Below, piece after piece: positions 45,001 through 58,116 of a DNA stretch of 64,000 nt. The notes under the pieces are model-generated. The model was not told where the DNA came from. It made no database searches and was given only the letters and a program-made list of their open reading frames with translations. The translations under genes were made by a program, and so were the position numbers. The stretch spans positions 434,001 to 498,000 of the forward strand of contig JAKJHU010000182.1 in the NCBI GenBank assembly GCA_022316685.1, written 5' to 3'. Position 1 is the stretch's first letter, and every line of letters begins with the position of its first letter. The DNA is from Progne subis subis. Its lineage: Eukaryota > Chordata > Aves > Passeriformes > Hirundinidae.

Positions 45001-48000
45001 GGAGGTGACACAGGGACACGTCCAGGTGCCTTTGGGGTGTCTGCAGAGAGGGAAACTCCAGGACCTCCCCAGGCAGCTCTTCCAGGGCTCTGCCACCCTC
45101 ATGGACAGAAACTCTTCCTCATTTGAGGTGGAATTTCTTGTGTTTACTGCTCCTTGTCCTGCTGCTGAACAGAGCCTGGCACCATCCTGACATCCCTTGA
45201 GGAGATCTGTATGGATTGCTGAGAGATTTGTATGGATTGATGGGATATTTGTATGGATTGATGGGATATTTGTATGGATTGATGGGATATTTGTATGGAT
45301 TGATATGATATTAGTACAGATTGATGGGACCCCTCTCAGCCTTCCCTTCTCCAGCCTGACCAGCCCCAGCCCCCCAGCTTGTCCTCATCAGGGAGATGCT
45401 CCAGACCCCAAATCACCTTTGTGGGTTCTGCTGGGATGCTCCAGACCCCAAATCACCTTTGTGGGTTCTGCTGGGATGCTCCAGACCCCAAATCACCTTT
45501 GTGGGTTCTGCTGGGATGCTCCAGACCCCAAATCATCTTTGTGGGTTCTGCTGGGATGCTCCAGACCCCAAATCACCTTTGTGGGTTCTGCTGGGATGCT
45601 CCAGACCCCAAATCACCTTTGTGGGTTCTGCTGGGATGCTCCAGACCCCAAATCACCTTTGGGGGTTCTGCTGGGATGCTCCAGACCCCAAATCACCTTT
45701 GTGGGTTCTGCTGGACCCTCTCCAGCAGCTCCTTGTCATTCCTCACCTGCAGAGCCCAGGACTGGACACAACTCCTGCTGTGGGACAGGGGCTTGTGCAC
45801 CCTCCCAGTGTGACCAGTTTGTCCCCAGAAGTGCACTGGGAATCCCATGTGTCACACCCCACCTCGCTCAGGCAGAAATGCCTTGCCTTTTTGCTACTGA
45901 CAGAAATCATTTCCCAGCCCACTCCCCCACTTTAAAGGATTTTTTTTTTCTTTTTTAAGTCCAGCGTTGCATGTTTATAAATGCACCAGTCCTGCCATCC
46001 CTTTTCTGGGTTATATAAATGTTTGATGGAATCGTTCTCCAAGGAAATCAAATTTTTATAAGAATTTAATGATAACTCATTCAAATTCACTTCCCAACAT
46101 GACAGCTGATTAACCCTTTGCCTTCAAACAGGCCTCAAAAATAGAAGATTTAAGGGGGGGGAAAGCCCTTTGTTATAAAATGCAATTCACATTTGGAAGG
46201 GGAAGGATAAGACCCTGGAGTAAGCAGCCATGGAACACCGATCCCTGCAAGAGCAAACCGCGACTCACACGTGGTTTTATTTTCTTTTTTTCCAGTCCTG
46301 TCCTAGTGACCCTTTTATAAATATGAGTTAATGCAAACTTCCCCATTACTGTAATATTTCATTAGCATCAAAGAGCTGCCTCAGTCCCCAAAGTCAGGAA
46401 ATTCAAAACTACTGGGCTATGGCAGAAACAATTTATTGCTCTTAACTCTCGACAAAGAATTAACTCCCTGTGATCCTTCCCTGCACACTGCAGAGGGAAC
46501 AATGTGCTGGATAAACATGACATTAAACACCAAGTTTAAAACTGGTTTTAACTAACACAATCTCCTTTTAAGCAACTTTGAAGCTAACTTTTGTATTATA
46601 TTTCAAAATTCAATATCACCAAGTGATTAGATCGAGGGAAGGCATTACAGCCTGGATTAAAAATCACATTTTTATTCAAGTCAGATGGCTCAGATAACCA
46701 TCACTGGTTATAATTGTTAATTTTCAATCCTTCAGGATCAAAGGCATTAATAAATCTATTTTCCCCGTGTCTTAACAATGAGATAACTGAACTCCATCTC
46801 CAAGTCCCACGTTTTTCCACGCCTGACCACAGAGCATGGATAACACTTTGATTCTGAAGATGATGGGAACTTGCAGAGTTCAACTGAATGCTCCAAGGGC
46901 AGGGACTCACCCAGAGCCACCAGGGCTCATCCCTAGGAACAGACAAATCCCTGGAATTCAGAACTTTGGACTTTTCTTCTGCCATGCCCCAGACGCAGCT
47001 GGGACTGCCCAGGGGGAGCAGCTCTTCCTTCCCGGCTGGGCAGCCCAGGTGCGTCCTGTCCTGCTGAAAACACCTCAGCCCCGCGCCTAGAAATTATTCC
47101 AGGCTTGTGAAACCCAACTGGATCCTTTGCCACCTGTGACTGATGAAAACACACCAAGAACAAGCAACTGAACCAGGCAGCATCTGGGGGAAGACTTGAG
47201 AGAACTGGCTTTAGATGAAAAAAGAAATTAAAACAATTAAATCAGCCTGATGCTGGCGAAATTAACCCCAACCCTGTAGCTTTGATAGAAATATATACAG
47301 AGAGCTCTAATTCCTTAAAAACCCAGGGCCATGCAATTAAGGCCGAGCAAAGGTTAACCCAAACAAGGTTCCTAAAAAAGGCAGCAGGAATAAACACGCC
47401 AGGGCTCTCCAGGGCAGCAATCCTGCACACCACGGCGTCTGGAAATAACAGCATTTCTCAAAGCCGCTCTCAGTGACAGCCCTGACCTCCAAAGGACAGG
47501 TTTAAATCAACACCTGGCACAAGAGCACTCCAGGCGAGTTTATCATCAGCTGAATAAATGTATCCTATAGACTGCTGGTTATTCTAATAGCTGAGTAATT
47601 AATAGAGATCTGAGTGCTCTTTATTGCCTGCGTCTAGAGACTCTTGTGCTCATCACTCCCTGCTCCTCCAGGCTCTGCAGCCTTGGAAGGGGAGCAGGAT
47701 CCAGCAGAGCCCACACTCAAGAGTGTCCAGGCACTTCCATCCTCAGCAAAAACCTCAGGGCTCCTGACTGCCTTTGCTGAGCTTTCAAAAATCAGAATTT
47801 TCGGGGTTTTTTGGTGTTTTGGTATTTTTTTTAAGGGGCAGAATTGCTGTCCCCTGAATGGGGAGTAAAATATATTCCCTGGGAGTGGGGAGACTGAAAT
47901 ATGTCCTGCTGGGCAGGGAGAGGATCGGAGGGAAGGGCTGGAGCTGTGGCAGGGAGGTTTGGGATGGAGATCAGCAAAAGGTTCTTCCCCCAGAGGGTGC

Positions 48001-51000
48001 TGGGGCACTGAGCAGGCTCTGCAGGGAACAGGAACTGCTCCAAACCTTCCAGAGCTCCAGCAGTGCCTGGACAGCACCCTCGGGCACAGGGTGGGATTTT
48101 GGGGTGTCTGTGCAGGGCAGGAGCTGGACTGGATGATCCCTTCCCACTCAGAATATTCCGTAATTCAATGACTTTTCCAAAACCAGTTAAAAGCGGCTTT
48201 AGGAAATGCTTCTGAACTCCCTCTCTTCTGCCAAATTTCTTCTGTACTGTTTCTACAGCTAAAAAAAAAATCTTTTTTTTTTTTTTAACATGCTTCTGAC
48301 TTAGAATCCTGTGGGCTTTGCTTGAAGCAGCCAAATGAAAACGTCAGGCAGCAGGGTGACACCGAAGCTGGGTTCTCCCTCTCAGTGCCTCGTTTCTTGT
48401 CTGGTGGCCACCTGAGAAAAAGCTCCTGCCACAGCTTAACGTGCAACCATCGGGCCCCTGCCAGCCCCAGGCTGCCCAGCCCAGCTGTGCAGAGGTTTCC
48501 AGCTGTGCAGAGGTTTCCAGCTGTGCTGGGGCAGGGGATGCTGAGGGAGCAGAGGACGCGGGAGGCTCCTGGCAGCACTTACATCAATGAGATCAGACAG
48601 GTCGTGGATGTAGTACTTGAACACCGAGGCATTGGTGGCTTCCAGGGCCAGCAGATATTCATTCCTTGCCTTGATCGCCTTCAGTCTGTTCTCTGTGTAC
48701 TTGGCTTGGCGCTGAAAGGCGACAGAAAAAAACCCAGAACACGGCATGAAAAGAGGTGAGCGGCACTCTGAGCAACACCAGAGAGCCCTGAACAAATCTC
48801 ACTCTGCTCGCACGGGTTTTGCCCTTTTGGATCCCAGTTTTGCCAGGGCTCCAAGACTCGAAATGCAGATTAATTATTTAGATGTGTTTAAGCGTTGCTA
48901 CACTGGATTGGAAGTCTTCAGACTGTGGGATGGGGAGGATTAAAGGAGGAATGAAGGGACAAGGGGCTTTAGGAGGGGCTTTAGCACCACCAGAGAAGCC
49001 CAGGAGGGTCTGAGGGTTGCTATGGGCAACCTCTTCCCAAGGGCTGAACTTGGTCCTTCCAGAGCCCAAATCCATCCCAAAATAACTCCTTTCCTTCTGC
49101 TGGCTTGAACCTTAGGGCTGAACTGCTGGAGCGACCCATTGGCTCTGCCCCCAAAGCCAGTTTGGGAGTGCTGGGCTCCCTGGAGCACAGGCCTCGTGCT
49201 CTGCACATCAAAAATCATCCCATTAACCACGACTTCCAAGCAGGCAACTGCTGCTTCCCCACTCCAAGCTGATCTCAGCTTTTTGTGCCACGCCTGGGAT
49301 ATTCCCTGGGATAACACAAACTTCACCTGAGCATCCTGAAGGAAACCCGCTGCTGGCTTTGCCCTTCCTCCAGCTGACCAAAACCTTCCCAAAGAACAGG
49401 ATTTGGGTTTCAGGAGGGAACCAGAGGCTCCTGTGCACCCTGCCAATCAATACCTTCTCCTTCATCTTCTCGATTTTTTTGACGGAGCTCCTCCGGACGT
49501 GTTTCTCCTCAAACTTGACGTTGGAGGTGGAGTCGGGGGAGCGCGGGGTCTGCTTGTCCTCCTGCTTCACTGACTTCCCAATCTGCTTCTCCTCCTGCTT
49601 CTCGGCCTCCTTCAGCTTGCTCTGGGCGCTGATGCTGTCGGCGTTGTACATGTGGTAGGTTTTCATCACCTGCAGACAACAAAAACCAACACTCAGGGCC
49701 CGGCGAGGCAGCGCCGGCCGTTGGGCTGAAATACCTGGGACCAGAAAAAGAAAAAAAAACAAAAACCACTCAGAGAAAAAACTTCCCACATCAAAAAAGG
49801 AGGGCAGGAGGTGCCCGAGAGAGCGTGGCTCCCGAAATGAATCCGAAATCCAAGCGGGTGATTGTGCAGCTGCGGCTTTGTTCGGCTTTGGCGAGCGCCT
49901 CGTGCACGGGAAGCAAAGAGGAGGCTGCAGACTGAATCCAGCCTCCTTGGGTGCTCAGAGGAAACGACACGGCAGGAGAACGAGAGCCCTTCATCAGCAG
50001 GTAAGGCTTCTGAAGGGAGCCCTGTCAGCCTTTCATCTGGGGGAATGGGAGCTGCAGGAAACATCGCAGGGAGCAAATCCGCTCCCAGCGCAGCGCCCCG
50101 CCAGAGCCGCTCAGGTGCCGCCCGCTCCAGCCAAATTTGGGACGTGGAAGTACTTCTGGGCACCTTCTGTAATAACCAAATTCATAAACAAGAGTGGTTC
50201 TTGCATTTAGGGAGACACAGAGCCTGTGCTGTATGAGCAACTTCTATCCTAGCACGTTTTTGTAAGTAAATATAGATAAATATCCCCCCCCCAGTCACAA
50301 AAGTCCCATTTGTTTCACGTGATATCGATGTTTAGATTTGTGTTGAGCAAACAGAGCCAAAAGGACACGAGATGTAAACCAGTTTTTTATCCATAAACGC
50401 CGAGCAGTTTGAATCCCACACCGAAACAAACACGATACAACACTCACAGGAAGGGCAAAAAAAAAATAAAAATAAAGCACAATTGCATAGAGTCACCCAT
50501 TCCAGCAGCACTAAAGGCTCCACTTGTGAACAATCTGATTTATTTCAGATGAAAACGTGTTTACAGCTGTTTTGCACCAGAAGATAACACAATTTTACCC
50601 AAGTGGGCCGCGTGCTCCCCCTCTGCAGCGATCAGCAGAGGTCCCAGATCCAAAGAGACTCTGGATTTAAAGATGAAAGGGAAATGTGACTGCAGCCAGT
50701 GCTAAAGAACATCCTGAATAATTCACACACCCGCGCTCCCAGCTCCTGCAGATGCTCAGACTGCAGAGCAGGCGTTTATAATTATAATAATTGATGCAAA
50801 GGAGTTGCTTTTCCCCTCTCGCTCAGAGCAGAGCTGGCAGAGAACGGAAGCAGAGGGAGAAATCCCAGTTTTAATGGGATTTTAATGGTTTTGTGCCACT
50901 CTGGCAGCCACGGGCTCTGGTGTGGGGACACCAGCGACTCACTGAGGGCAAAATGGAACAGGACAAAAAGAAATGAAAAGTTGGGAGAACCCTCTGTGTT

Positions 51001-54000
51001 TTGTTTGTGTAGAGAAAGGGAGGATTTCACCCAGATCCACTTTGCCTTAAAGAAGGGATTCTGCCAATCCTTTGGATATGGAATCAGGGAATCGCTGAGG
51101 TTGGGAAAGATCTCCAGGATCATCCAACCTTTGGTGGATCCCCACTTTGTCACCCTGAGCGCCACATCCAGCAGAAAATGAGGTGGAATTATTTCTAAAA
51201 GTACCATTAAATTTAATCACTGGTGGGGTGGCTTTAATTCCAGTAAAAAAAAAAAAAAAAAGAAAAGAAAAAAAGAAAAAAAAAAGAAGAAAAAAGCATC
51301 TTTTAGCATGATCAGAAACAGCTTTTTGAAAAGGAAAATGTTTTCTGGTGAAGGGACAATTTATAGAGCTCTGCAGCAGGAGGAATGAATAAATAGATTT
51401 GAAATTCCCAGCACTGCCTTAAAAAACATCAATACCTTACATCACTTTGTTTAGCAAAGGCTCAATTCTGGAAGCTCTTCCTTCCAGGGGTAGAGAAATC
51501 AGCAGAATTCACTGTTTGGCTCAAAAAAAATGACCTGTCAGAGCCTGGCACCCAGAAATGATCCCTGTCCATGAACTCCACTCAGCAGCCACTCCAGAGC
51601 CAGCTGAACTCAGATCAGAAACTGATCTCAGCTCCTAAAATCTGTTTTTAGAGGCAGATCCACGTCCTTCCTCAGTATCCCATCCATGACACGACTCAAA
51701 AAGTCGAGCTAATGATGCCCTCAAATACAAACCCGTTTCCGGAGTGCTGATTTGCCTGAATATTTGGCTTTAAGGCTCTGACAACAACAAATTGTAATGA
51801 AACAATTCCCTCTCCACATTTTCCTGATACAGGGAATTTCAGGCAACCCCCTGAAATTCTGCAACACTGAATTTTCCCCTCCAATTTCACCACAGGGTCA
51901 ATATGCCACGGGCTGAGAAACAAGCCTGGCTCACCTTCGGGAGGGAGGAAGGCCGGAACATAAATCTCAGCGTCACGAGCCAACAAATCACTAAGGAAGG
52001 ACAAAATAAAAGGCATTTTTTGAGCCACCCAACAGTGAGTTCTGCTTTTAAAGGAGAGAACTTGCTCAGCAACAGCTGCAGAAAGCAGAATTGTCATCAA
52101 GCAAGAGGCTTTTCCATTCATCTGTGTGAGGAGAAGAAAAATCCCCAGGCAGCACGTGAACCCTTGGGGACACATCCCTCCTCCTCCTCCTCCTCCTCGG
52201 TGTCTCCTGTGGATTTACTGAGAAGGAAAAAGCACAGATGGGAAATCCTTCCTCTAAAAGGAGCTGTTCTGCTGAGAGCTGAGGGATAAATAAGCTCAGT
52301 GGGTGCCTCTGAAGGCTCAAACCCCAAGAGTTTTGGCCTATTTGGAAATAATTCTCCCATCTCTGGCTCTTTTTTAAAGCACCACTGCAGCAAAGTAACA
52401 AATGGGTGTGAAGGTGAGACCTTTGGTGGGGGCCAACACTTAGGAGAGCTGAAACAACACGAGGACAGAGGGGGGAAAAAATGGGATTTATGGAGCTTTG
52501 GAGCAGGGAGCACAGCCTTGGTGGCAGAAGTCAAACACTTCTCCCTTCTGCCTGAGGAGATGCCAAGAAATCAGTTTGATTTACCGTGTAGAGTTCATTC
52601 AAGACCTTCATCAAGTCCTCCTGGAGCTGCAGTCCCACTTCCTTGCTCTGCAACAGAACAGAGAAACGAAAGTGAATTGAGGAAGACGCTGCAGAGGCAG
52701 AGGAAGCGAGCACGGGGGCACCCACAAATAATTCAGACCCAATGAAGCACCGCTGCTTGTGCTGGCAAATCCAATCGGTGCTCGGGGTCCCGCTGCACCA
52801 GGAGCAGAAATAAACCGAAATCTGGGATGGGCACAGCCAGAAAAGCTCTGCGGAACAGAGGTGGAAATTTCCAGCCAACGGGAGGTTTTCCATTTTCCAG
52901 CCTGAAAAGATGGATTTTTTCCCGTTTTCACGGGATCAAGCAAGGAGGACAGCGTGGTGTGGGAGCTGAAGAAAAGCAGGGCAAGGAAACCACCACGTAA
53001 CAGGAATAACTTAATTCAGTTTATGGATTTTATTCACTCACTGCCCACTAAGGCAGCATTTCCGTGCTCGAACCCTCACGTTACAAGCGCTTAGTATCTA
53101 CTGGGGCAAGCAAATGTGATAAATTCAAGATTATTTATGCCTACAACATTCAGGAAAAGAAGCAGATAAAGAGGCCATGCAGCCAAACCCACGCTTAAAC
53201 CAACATTTCTGCCCAGGAAGTCAAGATAGTGCCGAGCCATGAGGAAAAAACCCAACAACACACGGAGAAATTGAAAAGCCAGAAGAGAAAGATTATCGGA
53301 TTTAAATTTAAATTATTCTTTTCCCCATACTGCCCAGTTCAGCAGCGCTCAGAGTGTGTTTCTGAGTTGAAAAAAATCCTTTATCAGAGGCTTTTTCATA
53401 TTATTTTGGGGTGTTGTGGGTTCAGAGCAGCCTGGAATTGCTCTGTTGGCAGCACAATGGGATTCACAAGCATCCAAAACCCAATCTTTTGGATTCTCCA
53501 CATGTTCCAATCCCATACTCCTCACCCTGCTGCCCAGGTGCTACAGCAAAAAAAGAGCACCTGACACAAATGCTGACAAAGGAAAGCTTTCCCTGAGGAG
53601 TCCCTAATTTAGAGAAGAGCACAGAGCTGGTGATTCCCAACCTCCAGGAGCAAACCTCTGGAAGCAGAAGGAGCTGAGGCTGCTGCTCACCCCTGCAGAG
53701 ATCTGGGTCGCTGTGGGTTCCTTATCTTCTTTTCTCCTCTTAGAGCCGGGATTAAACACTCAGGAAATGCAGTTTTCATGTTCTGACTCAGGTGTTTACC
53801 AATTCTTACCTATGGTACAGTCTCACAAGCTGTGAGTTCTGGCTAACAAAGCGAAAAATGGCCCCGTCTCTAACTCCTTCCAAGCTCTTTAAAGCACTAA
53901 TTGTCCAATAACGAGATGACACCTGGATTATTTTTACTTTTAACCCAATAACCTGGCCCTCAATGCCAACTTTTCTACCCAGTTACAAAACACCACCCAA

Positions 54001-57000
54001 ACCCACGAAGGTGAAAAAGAAGGACTCAGCCTCTGCCCTAAATCCTCCATCTTGCTTTATATATATTATTATGTACTAAAACCTTAAATCCTAAGTTTTC
54101 CACCCTGTGCTGTCACACACTTCTATCCAAACCACACCCCCACAACCCCAGTGCTGTCACTCAGTTTTGGAATCCTCTTCCACAGCCTCGAGTCAAACGC
54201 AGCGTTTGCTTGGGGGTCAGTGCATTTTAGCACAGAAAGCCTGGAACTCTGAGCTTCCAGGGTTCCAACAGGTCGCCAGGGTTTTGTGGCTGCCTTTTCC
54301 TCCACGTGCAGGTGATGAATGGAAGTGACTGCCTGGCTCTGCCGGCAGTGCCCCGAGCACTGAACTTTTCTCACAGGAGCTTTCCAGCCACGGCTCCCAG
54401 CGCTGCTGGAACTGCCTGGCCTCATCATCTGCCTCTCACCCCGCTCTTTCCAGCCCAATTTGCTCATTTCTTGCACTAAAAAAATACTGCTCATTCGCTG
54501 CACAAACTGCTGAAGCATCAATTATACGACCAGAGATTAAAATCAGTATTTTAATGCAGATTCGGGTTGAAAGGGGTGAAGAAGATGCCAAATTGTCAAA
54601 ACACGAAACTCTCTGCGCTTCCAAATGAGCTCTGGAGAAAGGAGCTGCTGGATTGCTGGACTGGAAAAATCCCTTCCATTAAGATGAAGGTAAGACAGAT
54701 CACAGGGGACATCAGAACAAGAGCTGTGCAATGAGCATTGTTAATGTAAAACTGTTCCCTGCACTGATTCCACCAAAAAAAAAAAAAAAAAAAAGTCTAG
54801 GATCAAAAAGGCTGAGCTGGCTCAACCCTGATAAATGAAAATACATTGGAGGAAGCAGAAGGGTTTGCTTGGGAAAGTCAGAGGAAAATGGATTGGACAT
54901 CAGGAAAAAGTTGTTGCTGGGGTTCACTGGAGGGAGGTTGAGATGATGCACAAAGAGAATTTCCCTGAATTCCCACGGAATTCAAAGTGCAGATTAAAGG
55001 CTGCTGATCCCACTGCCATGGAGGCATGAGAGATTCCAGCATCATTCCAGCCAGAAACTGCCACGAAATTATGAATAAAATCCATGCCAAGGAAAGACAA
55101 CAACAGTCCTGGCAGCTCTGAATGTCTTGAGATCAACTGCTATTGCAGCAGCAAATTCTGCATTGTTCTGTATTTTCTCTCTTACTCCGTGTGTTTTGCA
55201 AAGGCAGAACAATTCATTTTGTAAACAAGGCAAGAAATAAAAGATATTCTGATCAGCTTTACTGGGATCTGCTCCTGGCTGTACCTCCCTTAACGTGAGG
55301 AAGGGCTTGTGCAACAAAATCTTCATTAACTGGCTCCACTAATGAGCTGGGTGTGTGGGGTGGGGGTGTCCCCACAAAGTGTGTGTCCTTATCTGATCAG
55401 GTTAAACCCTTCTCCTGGATGTGGGAGATGATGTGGCTGGAGGAGCATCCTTGGGACACAGCACAGGAGCTCCCTGCACAGGTGAGGATGCAGGAATGGG
55501 GCAGCTGCTCCGCTGTGCTGGGCAGTGAGAGGTCACCAAGAACCCTCCACAGAATCACAGAATCACAACCAGGCTGCAAGAGACCTCCAAGACCATCGAG
55601 TCCAAGCCAGCCCCAACACCTCAACCAAACCCTGGCACCCAGTGCCACCTCCAGGCTTTGAACACACCCAGGGATGGTGACTCCACCACCTCCCCAGGCA
55701 GAGCATTCCAGACTTTATCACTCTTTCTGTAAAGCAATTTTTCCTAATGTCCAACCTGTATTTCCCTGGTGCAGCTTGAGGCTGTGTCCTCTGGTTCTGT
55801 CAGTGCTGCCTGGAGAAAGAGACCAACCCCAGCTGACCACAGCCACCTTTCAGGGAATTGTGGTGACAAGAGTCCTTTTCTCCAGGATGAACAACCCCAG
55901 CTCCCTCAAGTGGTCCTCATAGGGCTTGTGCTCCAAACCCATCACCAGCCACATCGCTGGATGAGGAGGAGGAAGAGGAGGAGAACTTCCCTTCCTCTGC
56001 ACACCACAGAGGTGATGAACACACCTTCCCTTCCTCTGCACACCACAGAGGTGATGAACACACCTTCCCTTCCTCTGCACACCTGGGATAATGAACACAC
56101 CTTCCCTTCCTCTGGAAATCAGGGAGGTGATGAACACACCTTCCCTTCCTCTGGAAATCAGGGAGGTGATGAACACACCTTCCCTTCCTCTGCACACCTG
56201 GGATGATGAACACACCTTCCCTTCCTCTGCACACCTGGGATGATGAACACACCTTCCCTTCCTCTGCACACCAGGGAGGTGATGAACACACCTTCCCTTC
56301 CTCTGCACACCACAGAGGTGATGAACACACCTTCCCTTCCTCTGCACACCAGGGATGATGAACACACCTTCCCTTCCTCTGGAAATCAGGGAGGTGATGA
56401 ACACACCTTCCCTTCCTCTGCACACCTGGGATGATGAACACACCTTCCCTTCCTCTGCACACCATGGAGGTGATGAACACACCTTCCCTTCCTCTGGAAA
56501 TCAGGGAGGTGATGAACACACCTTCCCTTCCTCTGCACACCACGCAAGCACCAGCAGCACCCACGGAAGTCCCAGCAGGATGTGGCAGCAATGCCAGGCT
56601 GGGGACGCAGGTTTTCCCCAGCCCAGGAGGCTGCTGTGAGCACACACGCTCCTTTGTTACTCCAGGGTGTATCTGCACCATGTGCAGGGCTGGAGGTTCT
56701 GCCACCCCTGGCTGGAACATAAATTCCCAGCACGGGCCGTGCCAGCTCCTCAACGGCCTCTTTGTTCCAGCCCTCCTCCCCTCCACCTCCCCTCTAATTT
56801 AATCAAGATGTTTTTGGGATTCTACGGCGGGGCTGTTCCGCATTCCACCCAACATTAACGACTTCAGCTTCCAAATATTTGGGGGGGGTAGGGGTGGGGG
56901 GGGAGGATAATAAAGAGGAGAGCTCAGGAACGCTGTCAACATTTTCTGCCCCGGATCTCCAGCCCCAGCAAGGTCCTCCCAAGCCTGTCAGAGAGATGGG

Positions 57001-58084
57001 ATGGCTTCAAAAGCAACATTCCCTGGAGTTCCTGAGCTGCCTTCCCCATAAACCCAACAACAGCCAGCAAGGGCTCAAGCCAAGGAAGGGTGAATGTGTA
57101 ACACACACAGTTAACAGATTTTCATCTAATTTGCTGCCTCAAGTTGTGTCAGAGGGTGACAGCTGGAGCTGGAGCCCAAACCTGCTGATTCTGGAACAAT
57201 ATCGGGTCTCTGCATCTATAAAAAGTAAGAATTAAATATGCCTAGGTGGAGAATAAACATTAAATATTCTCTTTTTTTTTTTTTCAATCATGGTGGAGTG
57301 AGGGTAAGGCTGCCAGGAGGGAAGCAGGGATGCAGCACAGAGGGACCAACTCTGCACCTCCCTGAGAGTTTTACTCATGGCATTCGCACATTCACAAATA
57401 GAAAAATATTTTTTACAAAAGCCCAGCATTTTAACCATTACATTTCTGCCACGTGGTGTCTTTCTCCATGTGTGGGGTGATTTAAGATTTGTCAGATTCT
57501 GGTACCAGAGCAGCAAGAGACACAGTGCAGCTGTAAAGTAGGTCATGACAGACCCCTTCAGAGAATTAATAATTCCTCCTCCTTGATTACTGCAAGGCTT
57601 TTAACCAGCTCATTGTGGATTTTCCGTTTCACAAACACCCTGCAGCGTACCAGGAGATAAACTGGGGCCTTTTCCCACCAAAGGCGCTAAACAGGAGGAG
57701 AATTCCAAATCCTCACGTTGGTTTTCTTGATTCCAATGGGGGTTTTCTCCCCATAAAATATCCTCAATTAAGTGGATACACAGGGCAAGGCCCCTGCTCC
57801 AGCAGCCCAGGGAACCTCCCAGCTAAAACCAGAGCAGAAAATGAGTTTGAAACCCAGCAGGGCAGGCAGCTGCTGAGCTGGTACCTGGTTCAGCTCAGAG
57901 GAGCAGCCTGTCCTGAGGCCCCTCTGCCCACAGAATAAATCTCCCTTTCTGCCCATGAACAATTGCCAGTCACTTCACAATTTCCTGATGTAAAAATCTG
58001 TCAAAATGAAAATAATCAGTTTGTTCAGACACAGCTCAAAGTGAGCCTTCCACGGTCTGTTCTTTTAAAAAAGGTAATTTTCTC

Positions 58085-58116
<32 letters not shown>

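Larger units (their letters stand above)
44993..45820 (-). mobile_element. CR1 LINE fragment interrupted by tandem repeat expansions
   Basis: Reverse CR1: GGACACGTCCAGGTGCCTTT, GCTCCTTGTCCTGCTGCTGA and, after the 40-bp array, CCCTCTCCAGCAGCTCCTTG and CCAGGACTGGACACAACTCC. These are parts of one CR1 in the right order, with two tandem expansions (21-bp and 40-bp units) between them. Confidence 0.75.

Noticed and set aside
45197..45958. 253-codon frame with [16 protein letters not shown] repeats
   Set aside because: Translation of the CR1-derived 40-bp array; all three plus frames are open.
55850..56786. 289-codon frame with [11 protein letters not shown] repeats
   Set aside because: Translation of the 35-38-bp minisatellite, open in several frames.
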